The position numbers were made by a program, and so were the translations under genes. Shown here in pieces: positions 1 to 8,404 of a stretch of 27,928 bases of DNA (positions are counted from its first letter, which is position 1; each line of letters starts with the position of its first letter). The notes under the pieces were generated by a model. The model was not told where the DNA came from. It was given only the letters and a program-made list of their open reading frames with translations, and did not search any database. This stretch comes from a virus, in IMG/VR virus record IMGVR_UViG_3300032931_000574, positions 1-27,928 of that record. One strand, 5' to 3'.

Positions 1-1
1 A

Positions 2-190
2 GCCGCGTTCGCTAAAGCCAATGTCGCTAATACCACAGCCGATGCGTCTATAGTTTTTGGACAGGCAGCATTCACGAAAGCCAACACCGCGAATGTCACT
101 GGGGAAGCCGCGTTCGCTAAAGCGAATCTGGCCAACATCCTTGCTCAGTCGGCCTTTGTTCAAGCAAACCTCGCGTTTGATCGTGCCAAC
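2..190 (+). repeat. Heptad-periodic AAF.KAN.AN repeats, copy set 1
   Basis: The translated units alternate between 21 residues (AAF.KAN.AN.TADASIVFGQ) and 14 residues (AAF.KAN.AN.TGE). Both lengths are multiples of seven, as expected for a coiled coil. The array continues off the left edge. Confidence 0.8.
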
Positions 191-3100
191 ACCTTTGCCA
201 ATGCCTCCAATATCACTTCAGGAACTCTGGCCGTCTCGCGGGGAGGTACCGGACAGTCCAGCTATTCCAACGGCGACCTGTTGATTGGTAACACAATCTC
301 TGGAGGATTAGATCGCGCCAATCTAACCCAGGGGTATGGCATCATTATCACGAACGGCAACGGGACCATTACCATCGATGCGGCCACTGGTAGGACCTAT
401 TATCTTGTCCTCTCTCAACCTTCGGATATTGCGACCTATAATGTGGCCCAACACGATCCTTCCACTGGCGCTGAAGTCAACACATCGGTAGTCTATACCG
501 GAACGGCCTATTCTCTGGCTAGTGTCTTTGCGACTCCTCCAGGTACTCCAGGTACGACCTTACTCCCGGCCGGGACCTATGGTCGGCATTTTCAAGCCAC
601 AACCGATGGGGTGAATAATGAAGCACAGATCCGAGTGGATCTCTATAAGTATGCGTCTAATACGCTGGAAACCCTACTTCGTTCCAATGAATCTCCTATT
701 TTCAATAGTGGTAATTCCTCGGTTCTGTTGGCATGGAATATCACTGATTCTACAGGTTATGCTCTGGCCGTAACAGATCGATTGGTCTGGAAAGTCTATG
801 CCCGTCGAGTTAGTGGAGGATCGGGCTCTGTGCGGGTGACCCTCTACTACGAAGGTACCGATAGAGCGTCATATTTCCCCACCACAATCCTGGCTCCGTC
901 GGCGGATGAAGTTGCTCGAACGTCTGCGGCGGCCGCGTTTGCGAAAGCCAATACGGCGAATGTCACTGGGGAAGCTGCGTTCGCTAAAGCGAATGTGGCA
1001 AATACGACGGCGGATGCTTCGATTGTCTTCGGACAAGCGGCCTTCAATAAAGCGAATACCGCGAACACCACAGCGGATGCTTCTATCGTGTTTGGTCAGG
1101 CGGCCTTCACGAAAGCCAATACCGCCAATACGACCGCCGATGCTTCGATTGTCTTCGGACAAGCGGCCTTCACGAAAGCCAATACCGCCAATGTCACAGC
1201 CGAAGCCGCGTTCGCAAAAGCCAATACCGCCAATGTCACAGCCGATGCTTCGATTGTCTTCGGACAAGCGGCCTTCACGAAAGCCAATACCGCCAATATC
1301 ACGGCGGAAGCGGCCTTTGCGAATGCGAACAATTCCATCAAAACATCAGCACAGATACGCGCCAACATTTCCAACACGGCTCCGATCAATTATGACCCTT
1401 CTACGGGGATCATTTCACAAGCTCTCTCAGGTGTCGCCGCCGCGATCTATGGAGGTGCCAATACGGTGCCTGTGGTCACGCTCGATACGTTCGGACGGGT
1501 GACCTTAGCCGCGAAGTCGGCCATCAATAATTTGAATGCTGCTGCGATTACCTCAGGCAATCTGGTCGTGGCTCGCGGTGGTACTGGATTATCGCTCGGT
1601 GCCGTCACGAATGGACAGATATTAATCGGGAATACCGTCAATGGCGGATTCGATCTGGCCTTTGTCACGAATACGGGTGCCGGCGGCATTATCGTGTCGA
1701 ACGATAAAGGGATTATCAATCTCACGGCCAACTTGGTCTGGATTCGTGGAAACATCTCGGCCACGACCCCTATCGTCTATACGCCGGCGACGGGCGTGAT
1801 TACCCATGCCACATCAGGCGTCTCGGCCACGATCTATGGAGGCGCCAACACGGTGCCAGTGGTCACGGTGGATACGTTCGGGCACATTACCTTAGCCGCG
1901 AACTCCGCAGTTAATAACCTCGATGCGTCAACCATCATCACAGGCAATCTGGTCGTGGCCCGTGGAGGTACCGGTCGTTCCCTCGGTGCGATCACCAATG
2001 GACAGTTATTAATCGGGAATACCACCAACTCAGGATTCGATCTCAATACCTTGACTCAAGGCTCTGGTATCGTCATTACCAACGGCAACGGGACGATCAC
2101 CATTGCGGCCACTGGAGGCTCAGCCGTCGATCAATATGCCCGTGATAAAGCAAACGGGGCCGTTCAACTCGGATATCCGAAACTTAATGTGGCCGCGAAT
2201 GCCACTCTGGTAGCAGCGACCACCAACAACGATACCCTTATCCTGATTCAAGGATCGGGAATTATTCTGACACCGAATGCCGGCAACAGCAGTATCGTGA
2301 TCAGTGCCTCGGGTGGATCAGCGGTCGATCAATACGCACGAGACAAAGCGAACGGTGCTGTGCAATTGGGGTACCCACGCATCAATGTGGCTTCCAATGC
2401 CACCCTCGTTGCCGCTGTGACCAACAATGATATTCTGATTCTCCTCGCAGGGAACAATACGGAACTGACCTCGAATGCCGCGCAAAGCAGTATTACCATT
2501 AGTGCGTTCGATGCCTATGCCCGCTCCAAAGCCAACGGCGCCGTTCAGCTTGGATACCCCTCCATCAATGTATCCTCCAATGCGACCCTGGTCTCGGCCA
2601 CCACCAATAATAGTATCCTCTTTCTGTTGCCTGGGGAAAGTGTCACTCTGACTCCGAACGCAGCCCAGAGTAGTATCACGATCAGTGCCCAGGATGCCTA
2701 TGCTCGCACAAAAGCCAACGGTGCAGTCCAACTCGGATATCCCAAGATCAATGTCGCGGCCAATGCGACACTGATTGCGGCGACTACCAACAACGATACC
2801 CTCTTCTTGATTGCTGGTACCAATATCACCTTGACACCGAATGCCGGGAATAGTAGTATCGTGATTTCATCGGCTGGTGGTTTCTCTGGCGTCTTGAATG
2901 TGGCCTCAGGCGGAACAGGCTTGACGCCAACGATTGTGAACGGCGCGATTTTGATCGGTAATACGGTCAATAGCGGTTTCGACCTTAATACCATCGCCAA
3001 CACAGGTACGGGTGGTATCCTCATTACGAATGGACAGGGGACAATAACATTAGCCGCGAATGTGATTTGGATGCGTGGCAATATCTCTGCAACCACCCCG

Positions 3101-5692
3101 ATCAGCTATGCACCAGCCACCGGAATCATTACTCACGCGACTTCAGGTGTCACGGCGACAGGATACGGCACCGCGGCTCAGATCCCAGTGTTTGTGGTCG
3201 ACGATAAAGGTCATCTGACTTCGGTGGTCAATACCGCCATTGCTGGATTGGATGCAGGCGTCATTACCACAGGAAGACTCGCCGTAGCGCGTGGTGGTAC
3301 GGGATTGACTCCTACGATTGTCAACGGGTCCATCCTCATCGGCAATACGGTGAACTCTGGCTTTGATCTGAATACGATAGCGAATACCGGTACGGGTGGT
3401 ATCTTGGTCACCAACGGTCAAGGGACGATTACACTAGCGGCCAATGTCATCTGGGTTCGTGGTAATGTGTCTAATACGGCCCCGATCAACTACGACCCCG
3501 CGACCGGAATTATTTCTCATGCCCTCTCAGGCATTGTCGCTACTAACCCATTTGGAACGGCTACCCTCATTCCCAAGATCACCGTGGATGATAAGGGGCA
3601 CATCACGGCCGTCACGAATACCGCCATTGCAGGCCTTGATGCAGGAGTTATCACCACAGGATCGTTAGTGGTCGCACGAGGTGGAACAGGATTGAATCCT
3701 ACTATTGTGAACGGCGCGATTTTGATCGGTAATACGGTCAACTCTGGATTCGATTTCAATACCATAGCGAACACTGGTACAGGTGGAATTCTTGTGACGA
3801 ATGGACAGGGTACGATTACCCTAGCAGCCAACGTCATCTGGATGCGTGGAAATATCGGTGCCATTACACCAATCAACTATACGGCCGCCAATGGAAACTT
3901 CACCCATGCTGGATCAGGCGTCACCGCAGCGATTTATGGAGGTGCGAATACCGTCCCGGTCATCACAGTCAATGAAACGGGACATATTACCCTGGCGGCG
4001 AACTCGGCCATCAACAATCTCGCTGCCTCGGCCGTCACGACTGGCAATCTGGTGGTCGCCCGTGGAGGCACAGGACGCTCATTAGGCGCGATCACCAATG
4101 GTCAAATCCTCATTGGGAATACCGTCAATTCTGGATTTGATTTGGCCACGATCTCGAATACGGGCCAAGGCGGGATTATTGTCTCGAACGATAAAGGGAT
4201 TATTAACCTCACGGCCAACTTGGTCTGGATACGGGGTAATATCTCGGCCACGACCCCAATCGTCTATGATCCAGTGGGCGGCGTGATTACCCACGCCACA
4301 TCAGGAGTCGCCGCCACGATCTATGGAGGCGCCAACACGGTGCCTGTAGTCACGGTCGATACCTTTGGACATATCACCCTGGCGGCGAACTCGGCCATCA
4401 ATAATTTGAACGCCTCGACCATTACGTCAGGCAATCTGGTCGTGGCTCGCGGTGGTACTGGATTATCTCTCGGTGCGGTGACCAATGGACAGATATTAAT
4501 TGGGAATACCGTGAATGGGGGATTTGATCTGGCCTTTGTCACGAATACAGGGACCGGTGGTATCATCGTCTCGAACGATAAAGGCATCATCAATCTCACG
4601 GCCAACTTAGTTTGGATACGGGGTAATATCTCTGCGACCACACCAATCGTCTATACGCCGGCGACGGGCGTGATTACTCATGCGACCTCAGGTGTCTCGG
4701 CCACGATTTATGGAGGTGCCAATACCGTTCCGGTCGTGACCGTGGATACCTTTGGTCATATTACACTTGCCGCAAACTCAGCCATCAATAACTTGAATGC
4801 CTCGACCATTACGTCAGGCAATCTGGTCGTGGCTCGCGGTGGTACTGGATTATCGCTCGGTGCCGTCACGAATGGTCAAATCCTCATCGGGAATACCGTC
4901 AATGGCGGATTCGATCTGGCCTTTGTCACGAATACAGGGACCGGCGGTATTATCGTGTCGAACGATAAAGGCATTATCAATCTCACGGCCAACCTGGTCT
5001 GGATACGCGGGAACATCTCTGCTACGACCCCGATTGTCTATACGCCGGCGACGGGCGTGATTACTCATGCGGCATCAGGCGTCTCGGCCACGATCTATGG
5101 AGGAGCAAATACTGTCCCAGTCGTGACCGTGGATACGTTCGGACATATCACGCTCGCGGCGAATTCCGCCATCAATAATCTGGATGCTTCGACGATCACC
5201 ACAGGGAATCTTGTGGTCGCCCGTGGAGGCACAGGACGATCACTGACCGCGGTGGCGAATGGACAACTCCTCATCGGCAATACCACGAATAACGGATTCG
5301 ATCTAGCGACATTGACTCAAGGTACGAATATCACGATCACCAATGGCAACGGGACGATCACCATTGCCTCCGCAGGTGGTGCCGCAGGGAACGGTTATGG
5401 TGTCATCAACATCGGAGGTACGGGATCAGCGAATATCAATTCCACCGCGGCCAACGATACCCTGAAGATTCTCGCGGGTGCGGGTATCATTCTGACGACC
5501 GATGCGGCAGCCGAATCCTTGACCATTGCAGCGACAGGAGGAGCGGCGACTGATCAGTTTGCCCGTGATACCGCAAATTCGGCATGGCTTCAGGCCAATA
5601 CCGCCAATGCCATTGCGAATAGTATTAGTGGAGGAACCAGCTTCGGAAAGATCCATGCCTATGTCGTAGGCTACGGGATCACGATGCAGTAA
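2..5692 (+). CDS. Giant repeat-rich tail fibre/adhesin-like structural protein (5' partial)
   Basis: The frame is open from base 2 and ends at TAA 5690-5692, so the N-terminus lies outside the window and the visible part is about 1896 residues. The apparent ATG at 281 is internal, because the same repeats run through it from the left edge. Visible layout: alanine-rich AAF.KAN.AN repeats (about 2-190); a first GGTG motif (about 240); a beta-type domain without repeats (about 390-890); more AAF.KAN repeats (about 925-1345); ARGGTG-type units of 128-129 residues; four YAR.KANGAVQLGYP units (2129-2875); then more ARGGTG units to about 5590. The C-terminus ends in YGITMQ. Such repeats are typical of trimeric phage fibres, and the position matches gp12/wac of T4, upstream of gp13. 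The role as a receptor-binding or whisker-like fibre is inferred. No chaperone or catalytic motif was recognised. Confidence 0.85.
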   Translation, partial: AAFAKANVANTTADASIVFGQAAFTKANTANVTGEAAFAKANLANILAQSAFVQANLAFDRANTFANASNITSGTLAVSRGGTGQSSYSNGDLLIGNTISGGLDRANLTQGYGIIITNGNGTITIDAATGRTYYLVLSQPSDIATYNVAQHDPSTGAEVNTSVVYTGTAYSLASVFATPPGTPGTTLLPAGTYGRHFQATTDGVNNEAQIRVDLYKYASNTLETLLRSNESPIFNSGNSSVLLAWNITDSTGYALAVTDRLVWKVYARRVSGGSGSVRVTLYYEGTDRASYFPTTILAPSADEVARTSAAAAFAKANTANVTGEAAFAKANVANTTADASIVFGQAAFNKANTANTTADASIVFGQAAFTKANTANTTADASIVFGQAAFTKANTANVTAEAAFAKANTANVTADASIVFGQAAFTKANTANITAEAAFANANNSIKTSAQIRANISNTAPINYDPSTGIISQALSGVAAAIYGGANTVPVVTLDTFGRVTLAAKSAINNLNAAAITSGNLVVARGGTGLSLGAVTNGQILIGNTVNGGFDLAFVTNTGAGGIIVSNDKGIINLTANLVWIRGNISATTPIVYTPATGVITHATSGVSATIYGGANTVPVVTVDTFGHITLAANSAVNNLDASTIITGNLVVARGGTGRSLGAITNGQLLIGNTTNSGFDLNTLTQGSGIVITNGNGTITIAATGGSAVDQYARDKANGAVQLGYPKLNVAANATLVAATTNNDTLILIQGSGIILTPNAGNSSIVISASGGSAVDQYARDKANGAVQLGYPRINVASNATLVAAVTNNDILILLAGNNTELTSNAAQSSITISAFDAYARSKANGAVQLGYPSINVSSNATLVSATTNNSILFLLPGESVTLTPNAAQSSITISAQDAYARTKANGAVQLGYPKINVAANATLIAATTNNDTLFLIAGTNITLTPNAGNSSIVISSAGGFSGVLNVASGGTGLTPTIVNGAILIGNTVNSGFDLNTIANTGTGGILITNGQGTITLAANVIWMRGNISATTPISYAPATGIITHATSGVTATGYGTAAQIPVFVVDDKGHLTSVVNTAIAGLDAGVITTGRLAVARGGTGLTPTIVNGSILIGNTVNSGFDLNTIANTGTGGILVTNGQGTITLAANVIWVRGNVSNTAPINYDPATGIISHALSGIVATNPFGTATLIPKITVDDKGHITAVTNTAIAGLDAGVITTGSLVVARGGTGLNPTIVNGAILIGNTVNSGFDFNTIANTGTGGILVTNGQGTITLAANVIWMRGNIGAITPINYTAANGNFTHAGSGVTAAIYGGANTVPVITVNETGHITLAANSAINNLAASAVTTGNLVVARGGTGRSLGAITNGQILIGNTVNSGFDLATISNTGQGGIIVSNDKGIINLTANLVWIRGNISATTPIVYDPVGGVITHATSGVAATIYGGANTVPVVTVDTFGHITLAANSAINNLNASTITSGNLVVARGGTGLSLGAVTNGQILIGNTVNGGFDLAFVTNTGTGGIIVSNDKGIINLTANLVWIRGNISATTPIVYTPATGVITHATSGVSATIYGGANTVPVVTVDTFGHITLAANSAINNLNASTITSGNLVVARGGTGLSLGAVTNGQILIGNTVNGGFDLAFVTNTGTGGIIVSNDKGIINLTANLVWIRGNISATTPIVYTPATGVITHAASGVSATIYGGANTVPVVTVDTFGHITLAANSAINNLDASTITTGNLVVARGGTGRSLTAVANGQLLIGNTTNNGFDLATLTQGTNITITNGNGTITIASAGGAAGNGYGVINIGGTGSANINSTAANDTLKILAGAGIILTTDAAAESLTIAATGGAATDQFARDTANSAWLQANTANAIANSISGGTSFGKIHAYVVGYGITMQ
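925..1350 (+). repeat. Heptad-periodic AAF.KAN.AN repeats, copy set 2
   Basis: At least seven AAF[AT]KAN.AN units of 21 or 14 residues occur in tandem. The DNA also repeats closely, for example the phrase around GATTGTCTTCGGACAAGCGG at about 1020, 1150 and 1253. The segment precedes the first full ARGGTG unit and probably forms a trimeric coiled-coil stalk. Confidence 0.8.
1562..2125 (+). repeat. 129-residue ARGGTG repeat units, array A
   Basis: The LVVARGGTG motif starts at 1562 and again at 1949, exactly 387 bases (129 codons) apart. Each unit runs ARGGTG, NGQ.LIGNT, a GGI/TNG.GTI strand, W.RGNIS.T.PI.Y, an ATIYGGANTVPVVTVDTFG strand, NNL.A. and TGN. The second unit breaks off into the YAR repeat block. 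Confidence 0.85.
2129..2875 (+). repeat. Four tandem YAR.KANGAVQLGYP units
   Basis: Units begin at codons 2129, 2327, 2510 and 2693, with spacings of 66, 61 and 61 codons. Each contains YAR.KANGAVQLGYP, then N..SNATL..A.TNN. and a closing N[A].[QN]SSI.IS strand. The block interrupts the ARGGTG series. Confidence 0.85.
2894..5596 (+). repeat. 128-129-residue GGTG repeat units, array B
   Basis: GGTG motif segments begin at 2894, 3278, 3665, 4049, 4436, 4823 and 5210, giving spacings of 384, 387, 384, 387, 387 and 387 bases. The first copy reads ASGGTG, the others ARGGTG. Copies from 4436 onward are close at DNA level to array A: the 62 bases at 4814-4875 are identical to 1553-1614. Confidence 0.85.
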
Positions 5693-5732
5693 TACATAGA
5701 GATAGACCGTTATTTTAACCAAGGAGTAGATT

Positions 5733-6512
5733 ATGGCAGGCAATCAAAATCCCATTTATACCCGTGTGGCGCACATCTCAGACGAGGCCAATGCGCTCAG
5801 TTTGGTGGCCAACGATTACACAGGCTATGGTCTCAATAATTTCTCGGTATTTACGGCCGATAAGACCAACGGCAGCTATGTCCAGAAACTACGCTTCAAG
5901 CCCCTGGGCACGACCCAGGCCAGCGTGGCCCGCATTTTCCTAAACAATGGACTATCAGCTCGGGCCAATGTCTGTGGTGCGCCCACCGGACTGACAGGCA
6001 CACCACAAACCACAGGAGGGACCCTGGCCTCAGGCACCTATATCGGAAAAGTCTATACCATTGATCCCTGGGGTGCCTTGTCGACCAATACAGCCGAAGT
6101 CACGGTCAATACCACAGGACCGACGGCCCGTATCGATTGGTTCTGGACCGCGAATACCGGGGCCAACAATTATATCCTCTCTGTTGGGGCCCGCACCAGT
6201 GAACCCCAGGTGTCCTTTGTGAATGCCAATGCGTCCTATCAGATGACCACTCTGAGAGATGCCACTGGATTCTTGGCAGGTGCCTTCGAAGGCATGTTTA
6301 ATACTCCTGGAGGATTCTCGCCGAATGTGAATAACATGTTCTATGGTGAGGTGTCCTTACCCGCGGTGACGGCCACTGCGACGGCCGCGACCATTGATAT
6401 CGATTATCCCATGAACATCGCCTTACCTCCAGGCTATAAGATTCTTGTTGGATTAGGCACTGGACAAACCAACGCAGGTTGGGATGTGACCGTCATTGCG
6501 GGAGATTACTAA
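5733..6512 (+). CDS. Virion structural protein with a fibronectin-III-like insert
   Basis: 259 residues. The ATG is preceded by AAGGAG at a good distance. The N-terminal part (about 1-75) has the pattern GSYVQKLRFKPLGT followed by VARIFLNN. The C-terminal part (about 205-259) has FYGEVSLP, DIDYPMNIALPPGYKI and WDVTVIAGDY. Between them, residues about 80-165 look like a fibronectin-III-type beta domain (SGTYIGKVYTIDPWG, then a Trp-rich strand and ANNYILSVG). I recognise this bipartite pattern from structural proteins of many environmental tailed phages, but know no assigned function. It lies between the giant fibre and the glycine-rich adhesins, so a baseplate, fibre-tip or surface role is likely. 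No enzyme motif or signal peptide is visible. Confidence 0.75.
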   Translation: MAGNQNPIYTRVAHISDEANALSLVANDYTGYGLNNFSVFTADKTNGSYVQKLRFKPLGTTQASVARIFLNNGLSARANVCGAPTGLTGTPQTTGGTLASGTYIGKVYTIDPWGALSTNTAEVTVNTTGPTARIDWFWTANTGANNYILSVGARTSEPQVSFVNANASYQMTTLRDATGFLAGAFEGMFNTPGGFSPNVNNMFYGEVSLPAVTATATAATIDIDYPMNIALPPGYKILVGLGTGQTNAGWDVTVIAGDY

Positions 6513-6517
6513 AATCG

Positions 6518-7441
6518 ATGCTTGATATGCTCAATCTTCCCCAAGTACCGGGAAGAGATGTCCAAATCTTTACCTTACCGTCTACGGTGACCAATCTTCA
6601 ATGGTCGACCTGGACCAAGCCTCGCGGTTTGTCGATGGCCCATATCCTCTGTCTGGGCAGTGGAAGTGCGGGTGGATCAGGCCACGGAGCCGCCGTGGGA
6701 GGTGCAGGGGGAGGGGGAGGAGCAGGCGCTAGTTCTGGGGTATCCCGCGTTATGGTTCCCCTTGAATTTTTACCTGATCGTATGTACATTCAGGTCGGAG
6801 CGGGAGGACTCGGAAGTGCAAACGGTGCTGGAGGTGCTGGTATTTTTTCGTATGTGGCAATCTATCCTGATACGACCGCCACTAATATACTTTGTGTTTC
6901 GGGTGCCGCGGCACCGACTGGTGGTGGTGCCGGAACAGTGGCCATCGTTGGAGCGGCTTCAGCAGGAGGTGTCGTCGCGGCCATTGGTTCCATGCCATTG
7001 GCGGGTCTCGGAATTTTTACTCTCATCGGAGGAATGGCAGGACCAGCAGGAGGTGCGGTTGCTGGAGGTGTCGGAAGCGCAAATGCCATTGCCAATACCA
7101 GTTGCATTGCCGCAGGAGGTACCGGCGGTGGAGGCAAAACCTCAGCAGATTTCGCAGGCGGACTCGTCACTATCGTTAATAATTCCTTTCTATACCAATA
7201 TGCCCCAGCGACCGCACCAGGCACGAATCTCTTAAATAACGGATCAGGGGGCATACAACTCTGGAAACCATTTTATTCGTTTGGTGGTATGGGTGGCGGG
7301 GCGACCAATGCTGGTAGCGGAGTAGGGGGAGCCGGCGGACAAGGTGCCTATGGAGCCGGAGGTGGAGGTGGCGGCTCTGGCCTCACCGGAGGTCGTGGTG
7401 GAGATGGTGGTCATGGTATTGTGATTATTAGTTGCTTTTAG
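6518..7441 (+). CDS. Glycine-rich tail adhesin-like protein, copy 1
   Basis: 307 residues from ATG 6518, five bases after the previous stop. An upstream in-frame TTG at 6479 is less likely, because the paralogue downstream starts at the equivalent MLD. The N-terminus is MLDMLNLPQVPGRDVQIFTL, followed by TWTKPRGLSMAHIL. The rest is dominated by glycine runs such as GGAGGGGGAGA, and the end reads GGRGGDGGHGIVIISCF. A beta-structured start leading into a polyglycine-rich region is typical of phage glycine-rich domain proteins. It recalls T-even gp38-type adhesins, whose glycine-rich segments carry the host-recognition loops. The adhesin function is inferred from composition and position. Confidence 0.8.
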   Translation: MLDMLNLPQVPGRDVQIFTLPSTVTNLQWSTWTKPRGLSMAHILCLGSGSAGGSGHGAAVGGAGGGGGAGASSGVSRVMVPLEFLPDRMYIQVGAGGLGSANGAGGAGIFSYVAIYPDTTATNILCVSGAAAPTGGGAGTVAIVGAASAGGVVAAIGSMPLAGLGIFTLIGGMAGPAGGAVAGGVGSANAIANTSCIAAGGTGGGGKTSADFAGGLVTIVNNSFLYQYAPATAPGTNLLNNGSGGIQLWKPFYSFGGMGGGATNAGSGVGGAGGQGAYGAGGGGGGSGLTGGRGGDGGHGIVIISCF

Positions 7442-7449
7442 GGAATACT

Positions 7450-8388
7450 ATGCTCGATCATTTTCATCTTCCTATCGTACCTGGCCGTGATGTCCAGATG
7501 TTTACCCTACCATCCACAGTGACCAATCTTCAATGGTCGACCTGGACCAAGCCTCGTGGCCTGTCGATGGCCTATATGTTGCTCATTGGTGGGGGAGGTG
7601 GGGGAGGGAGAGGATTAGCGGGAATTGCGGGTACTGCCAGGGGAGGCGGAGGTGGTGGCGCTGGATCGGCCATGACGAAGATCCTCATGCCTCTAGAATT
7701 TTTACCAGATCGTTTATTTGTTCAGGTGGGGGGTGGAGGCGTAGGTGCCTCTGATCCAGCAACGAATGCAGGTCCTGGACTCCTCTCAGTTATCTCTCTT
7801 TATACTGATAGTGGAGTCACCAACACGATTGGTCAGTCTGGCGGCGCCGGAGCGACTGGGGGAGCCAACGGCTCCAACGGCGGCAATGCCGCTGGAGGAA
7901 CGGCCGGCACGGTTGCGGTCCTTTCAAATATGTCGCGTATTGGTCTAGGGCATCATGCCATCATCGCGGGTCAATCTGGATCGACCGGTGGATCGCCAAC
8001 GAGCGCAGGAACCGCACTGGCCATTCCTACGACAAGCGTGTTATGTATGGGAGGCACAGGAGGTGGAGGCGTCACCGTGACGACCAACTTTGCCGGTGGT
8101 GCCATTACCGTGATTTCAAACTCACTTCTCTCACAGTTCGCGCCGGCCGCGGCGCCAGCAGGGCCTGGAGGACATGGATCAGGGGGACCACAACTCTGGA
8201 AACCATTCTTCTCATTTGGTGGTATGGGAGGATCATCCAGTGACTCAGTGATACCCTCAGGTGATGGGGGTAAGGGAAGCTATGGTTCGGGAGGTGGGGG
8301 CGGTGGAGGAGGAATCGGAAACGCGGCCGCGGAAAACTCCCCTGGAGGTTTCGGTGGAAACGGCATCGTTATCATAAGCTGTTGGTAA
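7450..8388 (+). CDS. Glycine-rich tail adhesin-like protein, copy 2
   Basis: 312 residues from ATG 7450; a TTG at 7432 is also in frame but overlaps the preceding gene. This is a tandem paralogue of the gene before it. The first 60 residues or so match closely (VPGRDVQMFTLPSTVTNLQW, TWTKPRGLSMAYML), as do the C-terminal third (QLWKPFFSFGGMGG) and the end (GGFGGNGIVIISCW). The middle differs strongly in sequence and in the placing of glycine runs. The likely role is receptor binding at a fibre tip. Two copies with variable middles would suit alternative host recognition, which is inference. Confidence 0.8.
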   Translation: MLDHFHLPIVPGRDVQMFTLPSTVTNLQWSTWTKPRGLSMAYMLLIGGGGGGGRGLAGIAGTARGGGGGGAGSAMTKILMPLEFLPDRLFVQVGGGGVGASDPATNAGPGLLSVISLYTDSGVTNTIGQSGGAGATGGANGSNGGNAAGGTAGTVAVLSNMSRIGLGHHAIIAGQSGSTGGSPTSAGTALAIPTTSVLCMGGTGGGGVTVTTNFAGGAITVISNSLLSQFAPAAAPAGPGGHGSGGPQLWKPFFSFGGMGGSSSDSVIPSGDGGKGSYGSGGGGGGGGIGNAAAENSPGGFGGNGIVIISCW

Positions 8389-8404
8389 AAGGATAAATAG
8401 AGAT

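Noticed and set aside
57-1502. Short open frames in other registers across the fibre repeats
   Set aside because: Arg/Ser/Pro-rich translations are typical out-of-frame readings of repetitive Ala/Asn/Thr codons; the frame starting at base 2 is continuous and explains the region.
6479-6517. Upstream TTG start for the first glycine-rich gene
   Set aside because: It would overlap the preceding gene by 34 bases and add residues that the paralogue does not have; ATG 6518 matches the paralogue start.
8392-8399. GATAAATA just before gp13, as a late promoter
   Set aside because: It ends only five bases before the ATG, so a transcript from it would have no leader for the ribosome site. The overlapping AAAAGGA is better read as the gp13 ribosome site.
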